Origin: Chitinophaga sancti
GTDB lineage: Bacteria > Bacteroidota > Bacteroidia > Chitinophagales > Chitinophagaceae
DNA: 64,000 bases
Direction: 5' to 3'
Assembly (NCBI RefSeq): GCF_034424315.1
Contig: NZ_CP139972.1
Coordinates: forward strand, 6,642,501 to 6,706,500
Each line of letters opens with the position of its first letter. The first letter of the stretch is position 1. Below, piece by piece: positions 9,241 through 19,266 of this stretch. The translations under genes were made by a program, and so were the position numbers. A model generated the notes under the pieces. The model was not told where the DNA came from, ran no database searches, and was given only the letters and a program-made list of their open reading frames with translations.

Positions 9241-10425
9241 ATGGAAATGAATTACACGAATGAAGACATCAACCGACTAAAAGACTTTTATTTTCAACAA
9301 TTAACCCGGGATACCCTTCCCTTTTGGTTCCCCCGCTCTTTTGATAAGGAGTATGGCGGGTTTTTACTGATGCGTGACTACGATGGTTCATTGCTGGACG
9401 ATGACAAGGCTGTCTGGATCCAGGGGCGGGCTACCTGGTTACTCGCTACCTTATATAATACGGTGGAGCAGAAAGCAGAGTGGCTGGAAGGTGCCAAACT
9501 GGGATACGATTTCCTGAAAGAGCACTGTTTCGATACCGACGGCAGGATGTTCTTCCACGTATCCAGGGATGGACGACCGCTTCGCAAACGCAGGTATTTC
9601 TTCTCAGAAACTTTTGCGGCGATTGCTTTTGCGGCCTATGCAAAGGCGACAGGTAGCGGGCAGGTTGCTGCAGAAGCAAGGGAGATCTTTGGGAATTGTA
9701 TCCGTTATGCCAGTACCCCGGGCCTGTTACCGCCTAAATTTACCCCTCTCCGGGCCATGAAAGCGGCTGGCGTACCTATTGTAATGATCAATACCGCCCA
9801 GGTGATCAGGGAAACGATCGGGGATCCCCGCTGTGATGAATGGATAGACAAATGGATCGATGAGCTGGAAAGGGATTTTGTAAAGCACGATCTCCGCTGT
9901 GTAATGGAGCAGGTAACTCAGCAGGGAGAGATTTCAGACCATTTTGAGGGCCGGCAGCTGAATCCGGGGCACGCCATAGAAGGGGCCTGGTTTATCCTCC
10001 ACGAGGCAATATATAGGAACCATGATGACCGCCTCTTAAAGTTAGGATTGTCCATGATAGACTATATGTGGGAGCGGGGATGGGATACAGAACATGGAGG
10101 ATTGTACAATTTCCGTGATGTATACAATAAGCCGGTACAGGAGTACTCGCACGATATGAAATTCTGGTGGCCGCACAATGAAGCGATTATCGCTACGCTA
10201 CTGGCCTGGACCTTAACAAAAGACGAAAAGTACGCCGCTATGCACAGGCAGGTACATGACTACGCCTACAGCCATTTCCATGACAAGGAACATGGAGAAT
10301 GGTTCGGCTACCTGCACAAAGACGGCAGCAAATCCGTATCCCTGAAGGGAAACCTCTTCAAAGGGCCTTTTCACATTCCCAGACAGGAATGGTATTGTTA
10401 CCAATTACTCAGAACATTGTTCTGA
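9241..10425 (+). CDS. N-acylglucosamine 2-epimerase (AGE family)
   Basis: 394 residues, the normal AGE size, with no signal peptide, so cytoplasmic. It interconverts GlcNAc and ManNAc, or a related 2-epimerisation. The (alpha/alpha)6 barrel signatures are visible: FWFPRSFD-EYGGF near the N terminus, the active-site histidines in PGHAIEGAWF and FWWPHNEAI, and the H-x-x-x-E pattern in HIPRQEWYCYQ at the end. A cellobiose 2-epimerase is the main alternative, but the neighbouring GH20 favours N-acyl sugars. It starts 3 bp after the transporter stump; a second ATG two codons in (9247) is equally plausible. No terminator is obvious downstream. Confidence 0.87.
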   Translation: MEMNYTNEDINRLKDFYFQQLTRDTLPFWFPRSFDKEYGGFLLMRDYDGSLLDDDKAVWIQGRATWLLATLYNTVEQKAEWLEGAKLGYDFLKEHCFDTDGRMFFHVSRDGRPLRKRRYFFSETFAAIAFAAYAKATGSGQVAAEAREIFGNCIRYASTPGLLPPKFTPLRAMKAAGVPIVMINTAQVIRETIGDPRCDEWIDKWIDELERDFVKHDLRCVMEQVTQQGEISDHFEGRQLNPGHAIEGAWFILHEAIYRNHDDRLLKLGLSMIDYMWERGWDTEHGGLYNFRDVYNKPVQEYSHDMKFWWPHNEAIIATLLAWTLTKDEKYAAMHRQVHDYAYSHFHDKEHGEWFGYLHKDGSKSVSLKGNLFKGPFHIPRQEWYCYQLLRTLF

Positions 10426-10435
10426 GTAATTGTAT

Positions 10436-10496
10436 AATTTTCCATCCCCACACCAATTATTCCATCCCCTGGAATGTCAATAATTCCATGCAATAG
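10436..10496. repeat. Cluster of ATTCCAT repeats and a palindrome upstream of the pectin operon
   Basis: TTCCATCCCC occurs twice and ATTCCAT recurs, with a palindrome ATTCCATCCCCTGGAAT in the middle. The 243-bp gap before the next gene otherwise holds no feature. This could be an operator region for the following operon; no regulator can be assigned. Confidence 0.35.
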
Positions 10497-10668
10497 TACT
10501 ATTCTACATTTTTTATTATCATGTACCCCTCTAACTTAGCCTTACTGATACAATAGCTCATTTTCTGATTGTAATAAAGCGCCGGGGGATTAATTCCAGA
10601 TTATCAAAATTCCAATATCGACCAAAATGTAGCCTTCCACCAAATGCCCTGAAACAATATCGTTCGTT

Positions 10669-12849
10669 ATGAAAATACTTTTCCGAAGATCCCTGGTCTT
10701 TGGTATAGGGTTCCTTTTGCTTGCTATTACGGCCTGCAGAAAGAAGGAATTCGATGCCTACTATGGCCGTCCTGACTGGTTAGCACAACCAATATACCAG
10801 CAACTCGAAGCCCGCAAAAATTTCACCCATCTCCTGGCTACTATCGACAAAGCAGGATATAAAGACATTCTCGGCAAAGCCGGTTACTGGACCTTCTTTG
10901 CGCCCGATGATGCTGCTTTTGAAAACTACTTTAAGGCCAATGGCCTCAGTGGCGACGATGCCATCGACACTGCCCATGCCAGGAGGATCGTTACTTACGA
11001 ACTGGTATATAATGCATATAGAAAAGAACAGCTCGTAGACCATCAGACCAGCTCCGGCCCGGATACCAACCAGGCTTTCAAACGTAAAACCGCTTATTAT
11101 GACTGGGTGTATGCAGAAAATGGCCGCTTACTCATCGCTGCCAACAGGAATGGTGCCTATGCCGCCAATGATAATAATAACAAGAACATCCCTTACTTTA
11201 TAAATGATTTCCTTGCGCAGAATGGCCTTAGTGCATCGGATTATTCCTACTTCTATCCCGGCACTACTTTCAGTGGTTTCAATGTGGCTGATGCAAAAGT
11301 ACTGGAAGCAGATATCCCCGCAGAAAACGGCATTATTCACACCATTGATAAGGTGATCACCCCCCTGGACAACCTGGAAAGATACCTCGCCTCCAACCCA
11401 AATTACAGCGAGTTTCGCAGCCTGCTGGAAAAACTGGTGACCTACCAGTCCAACGCTGATATCACTCATCGCAACATGGTGCTGACCGGTAATGCCGATT
11501 CCGTATTTGTAAAAGTGTACAGCGGAGCGCTGGCCTTCTCTCCTAACAATGAGAACTACCTGCTGTCCGGCACCGATGCCCAAAAGTCCGGATGGACGAT
11601 TTGTGTACCCACCAATGATGTGCTGATCCCTTACGAAAAAAAGATCCTTGAACACTACCATACATTCGAAGCCGCACCGCCCTCAGTACTTATTAGTCTC
11701 CTGAATGCGCATATGTGGCAAACAGCGATGTGGCCCAATAAGATAAGCCATACTACAAACAGTCAGCAGGAAGTACCCACTTTTACGCAGGGAAATATTG
11801 TGGACAGGAAGGTATTAAGTAACGGGTTCTTTTATGGTATCAATACCGTGCAGGACGCCAATGTATTCAGAACCATCTATGCCAGGGCATTCCTGGATCC
11901 CGATTATTCACTCATGACCCGTGCGCTGGATGCCGATCTGAAATACTCCATCATAAACCCCAGTATAAATTATACGATGTTCATGATGCCTGATAAGCTG
12001 CTGCGTGCTGCGGGTTATGATTGGAGCTCCGAACGAAATGACTGGTCTTACCTTGCTCCCGGTAGTAGTATTCAGTATGGTTCAGGTGCTATGGATAGGG
12101 TATACCGCATGCTTCAAACATCTATTCTCACTACCAATAAAGGCGAAATGGATGACCTCTCCGGTGAAGGAATTATAGAAGCCTGGAACGGAGAATACAT
12201 CAAGTACAAAAACTACACAGTCTGGGCCAGCGGCAATGCCGATGCAGGCACTGTATTGCATGTAAACCGGGTCGATCATGCTGCCAATGGCCAGGCATTT
12301 TATGCAGATGGCCTGCTCACATTCACCGAAAATACAATCGGGTACCACCTGGAAAAACTCGCCACCAATGATCCCGATGGCTTTAGCAGTTTCTTCCAGT
12401 ATCTTAAAAATTCCACGCTATGGACGGCCGCCACAAAGGATATCGTAGGCACAGTGCCCGGCACTTTTTATACGATTTTTGTACCGGTGAACAGTGCTAT
12501 CACACAGGCAGTAAAGGACGGTGTATTGCCCGGAAACCCTATTACCGGCATTCCCAATTTTACACCAACTACAGATGCCGATAAAGATAAGGTGGTGAAT
12601 TTTATCAACTTCCACATCCTGAACCGCAACACAGTGGTGCCGGATGCGAAGAAAGAAGGAGCCTTTGAAACCTTGATGAAAACAAGTGATGGGGATCTCT
12701 CTTTTATATTTATCAGCAGCCCGGTACCAAATGCAATGGAGCTCAGGGATTCATATAATGATGTTGCTTACCTGGATTATACCCGCAGCAATAATCTCTC
12801 TGCCCGTACCGTGATCCACGCCATTACCCACTACCTAAGAGGAAAATAA
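10669..12849 (+). CDS. Four-unit FAS1 (fasciclin) lipoprotein
   Basis: 726 residues with a lipoprotein signal (LLAITAC, Cys ~23). I see four fasciclin-like units: residues ~45-235 (YWTFFAPDDAAF and ENGIIHTIDKVITP), ~240-390 (SGWTICVPTND), ~400-560 (NYTMFMMPDKLL) and ~565-726 (FYTIFVPVNSAI). FAS1 domains mediate adhesion or ligand binding. In Bacteroidota such lipoproteins recur beside SusC/SusD pairs in pectin loci, where they probably act as extra surface glycan-binding proteins. It is the first gene of an eight-gene run and lies 8 bp before susC. A specific ligand cannot be read from the sequence. Confidence 0.85.
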   Translation: MKILFRRSLVFGIGFLLLAITACRKKEFDAYYGRPDWLAQPIYQQLEARKNFTHLLATIDKAGYKDILGKAGYWTFFAPDDAAFENYFKANGLSGDDAIDTAHARRIVTYELVYNAYRKEQLVDHQTSSGPDTNQAFKRKTAYYDWVYAENGRLLIAANRNGAYAANDNNNKNIPYFINDFLAQNGLSASDYSYFYPGTTFSGFNVADAKVLEADIPAENGIIHTIDKVITPLDNLERYLASNPNYSEFRSLLEKLVTYQSNADITHRNMVLTGNADSVFVKVYSGALAFSPNNENYLLSGTDAQKSGWTICVPTNDVLIPYEKKILEHYHTFEAAPPSVLISLLNAHMWQTAMWPNKISHTTNSQQEVPTFTQGNIVDRKVLSNGFFYGINTVQDANVFRTIYARAFLDPDYSLMTRALDADLKYSIINPSINYTMFMMPDKLLRAAGYDWSSERNDWSYLAPGSSIQYGSGAMDRVYRMLQTSILTTNKGEMDDLSGEGIIEAWNGEYIKYKNYTVWASGNADAGTVLHVNRVDHAANGQAFYADGLLTFTENTIGYHLEKLATNDPDGFSSFFQYLKNSTLWTAATKDIVGTVPGTFYTIFVPVNSAITQAVKDGVLPGNPITGIPNFTPTTDADKDKVVNFINFHILNRNTVVPDAKKEGAFETLMKTSDGDLSFIFISSPVPNAMELRDSYNDVAYLDYTRSNNLSARTVIHAITHYLRGK

Positions 12850-12857
12850 AAACTGTT

Positions 12858-15800
12858 ATGAACAAACTGTTGTTTATCACCTGTCTTTTATACAGCGCTA
12901 CACTGTTTGCCCGCCAGGAACAGTTACCACAAAAGAAGACGATACGTGGCAGGGTAACAGATGCCACTACCCACATGCCTGTGATCGGCGCATCAGTTGC
13001 AGAACTGGACAAAGATAAGCGTACTGTAACCGGTGTAGCTACTGATATAGATGGCAATTTCGCTATTCGCGTAGCCGATCTGCAACACCAGGTCTCCGTA
13101 TCTTTTATCAGCTATAAAACCGTTGTACAGGGTATCAATAACCGTACGACCATCAACATCCAGTTGCAACCCAATACCCATGATCTGAATGAATTTAATG
13201 TAGTCGCAAAGCAAACCGTGAACAATGGTACGGGTCTGAATATCGACGCGCGCAATTCTACCCTGGCTACCGCCACTATCCAGGCAAAGGAATTGGAAGA
13301 ACTCTCCGCTGCCTCTATCGATCAGGCATTGCAGGGAAGACTGCCCGGTGTGGATATCGGCACTACTTCCGGCGACCCCGGTGCTGGGATGTCTATCCGC
13401 ATTCGCGGTACAGCTTCTATCAATGGTTCTGCTAACCCGCTCATCGTACTGGACGGTATGCCTTATGATACAGAAGTGCCGTCTGATTTCAACTTCGGTA
13501 GTGCAGATGAACAGGGCTATGCACAATTGCTCAATATTGCCCCATCGGATATAAAAGAAATCACAGTACTCAAAGATGCTGCTGCCACAGCGGTCTGGGG
13601 CTCCCGTGCTGCAAATGGAGTGTTGATCATTACCACCAAAAGAGGGATGGTAGGGAAGCCAGCTATCACCTATAACTTCAAAGGCACCTTTGGTAAGCAA
13701 CCGCGTAATATTCCGCTCCTGAATGGTGATCAGTATGCTACCCTCATTCCGGAGGAGATTGCCAATACCAATGGACTACCGCTGAACATAAATGTGAATA
13801 AAGAATTCCTCTACGATCCGTCTGATCCATACTGGTATTATAACTACAGCAATAATACAGATTGGATTAAGGCCATCACGCAGGTGGGTTATTCACAGGA
13901 TCACAATATCTCTATGACCGGTGGTGGTGATAAAGCCCGCTACTATGCTTCTATTGGCTATTTCGATCAGCAGGGAACTACCAAAGGTACTTCCCTGACA
14001 AGGATTAGCTCCAAGATCAACCTGGATTACATGGTATCTAACCGCATTCGTTTCCGTTCAGATATTACCTACACACATGTGGATAACCACCTGAATTATG
14101 TTCCTGACAAGGACTACCAGGTTCGTGGTATTGCTTATACAAGAATGCCCAATATGGCTATTCATGAATATGATGAATATGGCAATGTAACACCTAATTA
14201 CCTGTCACCGGCTTCCAATATACAGGGCTACTATTATACCACCTACAACCCCGTATCCATGGTAATGGAAAGCCTCTACAGGCAGCAGGGAGAACGTATC
14301 ACGCCCAAGTTCAACGTGCAGTATGATATCGTTCCGGCTGTACTCACTTCTACTTTCGATGTGCAGTTTGATATCAACAATACCAAAGCGCAAACCTTTC
14401 TGCCCGGGGTGGCCACTGGCCGCCCTGTTACCGAGACTGTAGTGAACAGGGCAGGAGATAGTGATGGAGACATCTTCGATGTATATACAAAGACAAACCT
14501 CATTTATACACCAAAGAGCAATACCCGGAAACACCAGTTGCAGGCCCTGTTATCCCTGCAAACGGAAGACCGGAGTTATGTCACACACAATGTACTTACA
14601 TCCAATACCGCATCCTCCAATTTCCAGGATCCATCCAATCCCGGTCGTACAGCCAATTCCGACCTTACACTGGAATCCACTTCCGGCAGAACCCGGAGCG
14701 TTGGTTTGCTCTTACAGGGGCAATACGGATTGCTGGACAGGTACATTATCAATGCCGGTTTAAGAGGTGATGGTAATTCCCGTTTCGGTCCTGATTACCG
14801 TTATGGTTTATTCCCTTCCTTATCCGTTCGCTGGCGCACTTCCGGGGAGAAATTTATGCGTAAATATAAGTTCATAGACGACCTCAGTTTCAGGGCTTCC
14901 TATGGACAGAGTGGAGCCGCACCTCCTGACAAAGCCGTATGGAATTACTTCAATACTTACCAGCCTTATTCCTATACCTATTTAGGCATGTCAGGCGTAT
15001 ATCCATCCAACATGGAGCTGACCAGCCTGAAGTGGCAAACAGTGGAAGGCACAAACCTGGGCTTTAACCTGTGGGTACTAAAAAACAGGATACGTATCGA
15101 TGTAGAAGCCTATCGCAACCGTACCAGAGATATGTTCTACGAAAACCTGCAGATCCCTGCTTACTCAGGCTTTTCTGAAGTAGCAATGAATGTGGGTACC
15201 ATGGATAACCAGGGATGGGAAGTGTTGTTAAACACCATTCCTTACCGCAGTAAGAACTGGACCATTGGTTTCGATCTGAACATTGCCCGCAATGTGAATA
15301 TCGTGCGGAAAATATCTGAATTCTTCCCAAGAGAAAACAATGTAGCCATCAACCAGAATGGTGTGTATAAAACATACCTGCAAATAGGCAATCCCTTTGG
15401 TTCTTACTATGGCTTCCGCTACAAAGGTGTGTACAAAGACAGGGACGCCACTATTGTAAGAGATGCCAATGGCAAAAAGATAGATGGCGCCAATGGGCAG
15501 ACACTTTATATGCGCTTCAATTACCCCGGTACTGATTACGTATTCCAACCCGGTGATGCGATGTATGAAGACGTCAATCACGATGGGAATATCGACAATA
15601 AAGATATTGTATATCTCGGCAATGGGATCCCTAAGGTAACCGGTGGCTTTGGTCCGAATATCACCTTCAAAGGCAACCTGAAACTTACCACCTATTTCGT
15701 ATACAGGCTAGGCTACCAACTGGTGAACAAAGCCGATATGTCCACCAGCAACATGTACGGTTATGATAACCAAAGTACCGTCGTACTCAAACGCTGGCGC

Positions 15801-16133
15801 AATCCCGGCGATGAGACGGACATACCACGAGCCCTTTACCGATCAGGTTACAACTGGCTGGGCTCCGACAGGTACGTGCAGGATGCCTCTTTTATCAGGC
15901 TGCAATCACTCACGCTTCGTTACAATTTTACCAAACGCATTCTAGACAAACTGAATATTCGCAATGCCAGTTGCTACATCACGGTAGAAAACTTAGCGAC
16001 CTGGACGAAGTACAAAGGACAGAACCCGGACGTATCCACGAAAGGAAATAACGATCCATTCTCTTACCCGGTGGATAATGCACTTACCCCACCCGCTAAA
16101 AATTTCCTGATGGGTATCAGTGCAAGTTTTTAA
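12858..16133 (+). CDS. SusC/RagA family TonB-dependent transporter
   Basis: 1091 residues. A clear signal peptide (LLFITCLLYSATLFA) is followed by a carboxypeptidase-like domain (TIRGRVTDATTHMPVIGASV), the plug (MSIRIRGTASINGSANPLIVLDGMPYD; the energy-coupling ITVLKDAAATAVWGSRAANG) and the barrel, closing with LMGISASF. It should take up rhamnogalacturonan fragments given the PL11 lyase at the end of the operon. It is paired with the SusD 10 bp downstream and is clearly divergent from the other two SusC proteins in this window. Confidence 0.93.
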   Translation: MNKLLFITCLLYSATLFARQEQLPQKKTIRGRVTDATTHMPVIGASVAELDKDKRTVTGVATDIDGNFAIRVADLQHQVSVSFISYKTVVQGINNRTTINIQLQPNTHDLNEFNVVAKQTVNNGTGLNIDARNSTLATATIQAKELEELSAASIDQALQGRLPGVDIGTTSGDPGAGMSIRIRGTASINGSANPLIVLDGMPYDTEVPSDFNFGSADEQGYAQLLNIAPSDIKEITVLKDAAATAVWGSRAANGVLIITTKRGMVGKPAITYNFKGTFGKQPRNIPLLNGDQYATLIPEEIANTNGLPLNINVNKEFLYDPSDPYWYYNYSNNTDWIKAITQVGYSQDHNISMTGGGDKARYYASIGYFDQQGTTKGTSLTRISSKINLDYMVSNRIRFRSDITYTHVDNHLNYVPDKDYQVRGIAYTRMPNMAIHEYDEYGNVTPNYLSPASNIQGYYYTTYNPVSMVMESLYRQQGERITPKFNVQYDIVPAVLTSTFDVQFDINNTKAQTFLPGVATGRPVTETVVNRAGDSDGDIFDVYTKTNLIYTPKSNTRKHQLQALLSLQTEDRSYVTHNVLTSNTASSNFQDPSNPGRTANSDLTLESTSGRTRSVGLLLQGQYGLLDRYIINAGLRGDGNSRFGPDYRYGLFPSLSVRWRTSGEKFMRKYKFIDDLSFRASYGQSGAAPPDKAVWNYFNTYQPYSYTYLGMSGVYPSNMELTSLKWQTVEGTNLGFNLWVLKNRIRIDVEAYRNRTRDMFYENLQIPAYSGFSEVAMNVGTMDNQGWEVLLNTIPYRSKNWTIGFDLNIARNVNIVRKISEFFPRENNVAINQNGVYKTYLQIGNPFGSYYGFRYKGVYKDRDATIVRDANGKKIDGANGQTLYMRFNYPGTDYVFQPGDAMYEDVNHDGNIDNKDIVYLGNGIPKVTGGFGPNITFKGNLKLTTYFVYRLGYQLVNKADMSTSNMYGYDNQSTVVLKRWRNPGDETDIPRALYRSGYNWLGSDRYVQDASFIRLQSLTLRYNFTKRILDKLNIRNASCYITVENLATWTKYKGQNPDVSTKGNNDPFSYPVDNALTPPAKNFLMGISASF

Positions 16134-16143
16134 AAGTATAACC

Positions 16144-17622
16144 ATGAAAAAATATATGCTCATCACCCTCCTGTTTTTCAGTTCATCCTGCAGTAAATGG
16201 CTGGATGTGAAGCCGCAGGATGGTATTATCCGCGATAACTACTGGCAGAATAAAGAGCAGCTGAAAGCTGCCGTTATAGGCTGCTATTCTTCATTGCTGA
16301 ATAACTGGCTGGTGACTGAACTCTTCGCATGGGGAGAACTGCGGGCCGATATGGTGAATAGTACGCTGAACACTACGGTAGATGAGGTCAATATCATGCA
16401 GGCAAATATTCTCGCTACCAATACCTACACCAGCTGGGCAGGTGTATACAGCACTATCAATTACTGTAACACCGTCATCGGCTATGCTGCAAAGGTGATG
16501 CAAACCGATAAGACACTCACACAGGAAGCCCTGGATGGCTACCTCGCAGAAGCGCATGGGCTGCGGGCTCTCATGTACTTCTACCTCCTCCGCACTTTTG
16601 GTGAAGTGCCCTTGCAATTGAAAGCAACGGATAGCGACAATAGCCTGGATCAGCTGGAGAAAAGCACACAGGACCAGGTCTATGCACAGATCCTCGATGA
16701 CCTCTCATTTGCAGAAACCCATGCATTGGAAACCTACGGTTCTACAGCACAGGACAAAGGCCGCCTGACCAGGTATGGGATCTATACACTGGAAGCCGAT
16801 GTATACCTCTGGAATGAAAAGTATGATAAATGTATCGAAGCCTGTGACAAAGTGATCAACTCCGGCCGCTATGGCCTGATGGATGGCAGTGTACAATCAC
16901 AGTGGTTCAATAATGTCTTTTATATGGGCAACTCTGCCGAGAGCATCTTCGAATTTCAGTTTGATGCGCAGCAGCTAAATCCTTTCTATTCCATGTTTAT
17001 AGTATCTGCCAATCGTTTCATTGGTGCATCCAGGGTAATGGATGAGATCTATGGAATAGATCTTACCGATGCGACAAAAAAAGACATTCGTGGAGATGGT
17101 GGTAGTATCAGGGCAACAGATCAGATGATCTGGAAATTTGCCGGTGCTACGGGTGGCGCTACACCGGTGGCCAGGGGTGCTACAGATTCCTGGGCACACT
17201 GGTTTGTATACCGCTATGCTGATATTCTCCTGCTCAAGGCGGAAGCCCTGGCATGGGTGGAGAGAGGGCCGGAGGCACTGGACCTGGTGAGCACCATTCG
17301 TACACGGGCAGGTGCTATCGACGCAACGTCAGAATCCCCGGACCCTAATTCTGCAATAGACGTATCCAACTATATCCTCAATGAAAGAGCCCGTGAATTT
17401 GCCTTCGAAGGCAAGCGGTGGTTCGACATACTGCGCCATGCACAACGCGATCATTACGCGCATCTTTCCATCATGCTCGATATGGTCGCAATGACAGCAC
17501 CCGGCAATATGCAACAGTCAATTATCAATAAATACAGGGATGTACGCAGCCATTATTTACCCATCAACCAGTATGAGTTACAAGCGGACAAAAAACTGGT
17601 ACAAAACCCGTACTACCAATGA
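16144..17622 (+). CDS. SusD/RagB family nutrient-binding lipoprotein
   Basis: Start set at ATG 16144, giving MKKYMLITLLFFSSSC with the lipobox Cys at residue 16; the frame extends upstream into susC but that start would bury the signal. About 492 residues with the classic RagB pattern: SKWLDVKPQDG after the Cys, TPR helices (EAHGLRALMYFYLLRTFGEVP), and the C-terminal RAREFAFEGKRWFDILRH signature. It is the surface lid of the upstream SusC. Its stop overlaps the start of the next FAS1 gene by 4 nt (ATGA), so the two are translationally coupled. Confidence 0.93.
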   Translation: MKKYMLITLLFFSSSCSKWLDVKPQDGIIRDNYWQNKEQLKAAVIGCYSSLLNNWLVTELFAWGELRADMVNSTLNTTVDEVNIMQANILATNTYTSWAGVYSTINYCNTVIGYAAKVMQTDKTLTQEALDGYLAEAHGLRALMYFYLLRTFGEVPLQLKATDSDNSLDQLEKSTQDQVYAQILDDLSFAETHALETYGSTAQDKGRLTRYGIYTLEADVYLWNEKYDKCIEACDKVINSGRYGLMDGSVQSQWFNNVFYMGNSAESIFEFQFDAQQLNPFYSMFIVSANRFIGASRVMDEIYGIDLTDATKKDIRGDGGSIRATDQMIWKFAGATGGATPVARGATDSWAHWFVYRYADILLLKAEALAWVERGPEALDLVSTIRTRAGAIDATSESPDPNSAIDVSNYILNERAREFAFEGKRWFDILRHAQRDHYAHLSIMLDMVAMTAPGNMQQSIINKYRDVRSHYLPINQYELQADKKLVQNPYYQ

Positions 17623-19253
17623 AAGCAGGCTATATTATTCTCCTGATGCTGTGCTGTGCAGCTTGTAAAAAAGCTCCCATTATTTCGCAGACCTCTGATG
17701 AAGTGACTATTATCGGTTACCTGGAAAAAGATCCGGAGCAATTCTCCGGATTCCTGAAGATCCTCAAGATCACCGGGGATGAGGGATTCCTGGGCGTATA
17801 CGGATCTTACACCATCTTCGTTCCCAACAATGATGCAGTCGCTTCTTTCGTGAAGAGTTCTGGTCATAACACGCTGGAATCAATAGATGTACAGCAGCTA
17901 AAAGATCTGGTGAAGTTTTGTATCCTGCAGGATACGATCAATACCACTGCCTTTTCCGATGGCAAGCTGCCACAGCTCACCATGTATGGGCAATACCTCA
18001 TCACCGGTGCCAATAACACAGATGGTGTAACCAGGATCACTGTCAACAGGCAGGCGAAGATACTAAAGGCAAATGTCCGCGTCAGCAATGGCATCATTCA
18101 CGTAGTGGACAATGTGTTGACACCGGCCACGCAAACACTGGCAGCTATGCTGGCCAGTAACCCGAAGTACAGCATCTTTACACAGGCACTGAGAGAAACA
18201 GGGCTCTTTGATACCCTGAATATACCGGCATCCGGCAATACAGATAGCGCCAGCACCTGGCTGACAGTCCTGGCAGAATCTGACTCAGCCATCAATGCTG
18301 CCGGCTTTAGTACATATGCCGGTCTAAAAGCCCGTTATTCACATACCGGAGACCCAACGCAACTGGATGATAGCCTCCACTTATACGTAGACTACCACAT
18401 TCTATACGGTGTAAAATACCTCGCCGATATAGTCATGTCCACTTCACATACTACCCTGGCGCCATTGGAAGTTGTGACGTCTAAGCTCTCCGGGCAAAAA
18501 GTACTGATCAATGATGACGACTTCAATGGCGTGCATGAAACCGGGGTAGAACTGGATAGAAGTACTTCAGATAATTCCGCAACGAACGGTGTGTTACATA
18601 ACGCTCTCGGGCACTTCGCCGTCAAGATCAGGAACCCGGTACCGGTGTACTGGGATGTAGCTGACTTCCCTGAAATCCGCAACCTGCCTGCTTATTTCCG
18701 CAAGCAGAACTACGTGTATTCACTCACGAATATGCCATCAGGGTTCTCTGTTCCCGGTCCTTCTGCCATGACTTATGCCGTAGCCAGCACCTACGTAAAT
18801 GGTGATTTTCTGATGATACCCCTGGGTGGCCCCGGGCGCAGTGCTTACATGGAGATGAAGACGCCGCTGCTGGTAAAAGGAAAATACAAAGTATGGATCT
18901 GCTATCGTGTACAAAAACAGTCCTCCAGCTCCAACAACCTGAATCAGATCTCTATAGACGGTGAGGTGATGCAACGTACCATGAACTTTACAACGGCCAT
19001 GCCGGCCACTACCGAAGGCGAAATGGAAGCACAGGGCTGGAAATGGTACACCGATCCTACCTCCAACAGCTGGGGGGCACGACTGGTGGGTACCATTGAA
19101 ATAAAAACCACCGAACGCCACACCCTCCGCTTCACCACCCTGACAGGCACACAGAACAATAACAATCTGGACATGATCCACTTTATCCCGCAGGATATGG
19201 ATCAGCTCTATCCACGTTTCAAAGCTGATGGTACACCAGTGCCAAGGCCCTGA
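17619..19253 (+). CDS. FAS1 lipoprotein with C-terminal beta-rich domain
   Basis: 544 residues, lipoprotein signal with LCCAAC (Cys ~12-13). Two FAS1-like units occupy residues ~25-170 (YTIFVPNNDAV; NGIIHVVDNVLTP) and ~175-340. The last ~190 residues form another domain rich in beta strands (ending in a segment with IDGEVMQR and TLRFTTLTG), resembling a carbohydrate-binding sandwich. It overlaps the susD stop by 4 nt. The coupling suggests it belongs physically to the SusCD complex, perhaps as a surface glycan-binding protein. Ligand unknown. Confidence 0.82.
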   Translation: MKAGYIILLMLCCAACKKAPIISQTSDEVTIIGYLEKDPEQFSGFLKILKITGDEGFLGVYGSYTIFVPNNDAVASFVKSSGHNTLESIDVQQLKDLVKFCILQDTINTTAFSDGKLPQLTMYGQYLITGANNTDGVTRITVNRQAKILKANVRVSNGIIHVVDNVLTPATQTLAAMLASNPKYSIFTQALRETGLFDTLNIPASGNTDSASTWLTVLAESDSAINAAGFSTYAGLKARYSHTGDPTQLDDSLHLYVDYHILYGVKYLADIVMSTSHTTLAPLEVVTSKLSGQKVLINDDDFNGVHETGVELDRSTSDNSATNGVLHNALGHFAVKIRNPVPVYWDVADFPEIRNLPAYFRKQNYVYSLTNMPSGFSVPGPSAMTYAVASTYVNGDFLMIPLGGPGRSAYMEMKTPLLVKGKYKVWICYRVQKQSSSSNNLNQISIDGEVMQRTMNFTTAMPATTEGEMEAQGWKWYTDPTSNSWGARLVGTIEIKTTERHTLRFTTLTGTQNNNNLDMIHFIPQDMDQLYPRFKADGTPVPRP

Positions 19254-19266
19254 ATCCAAATTTTGA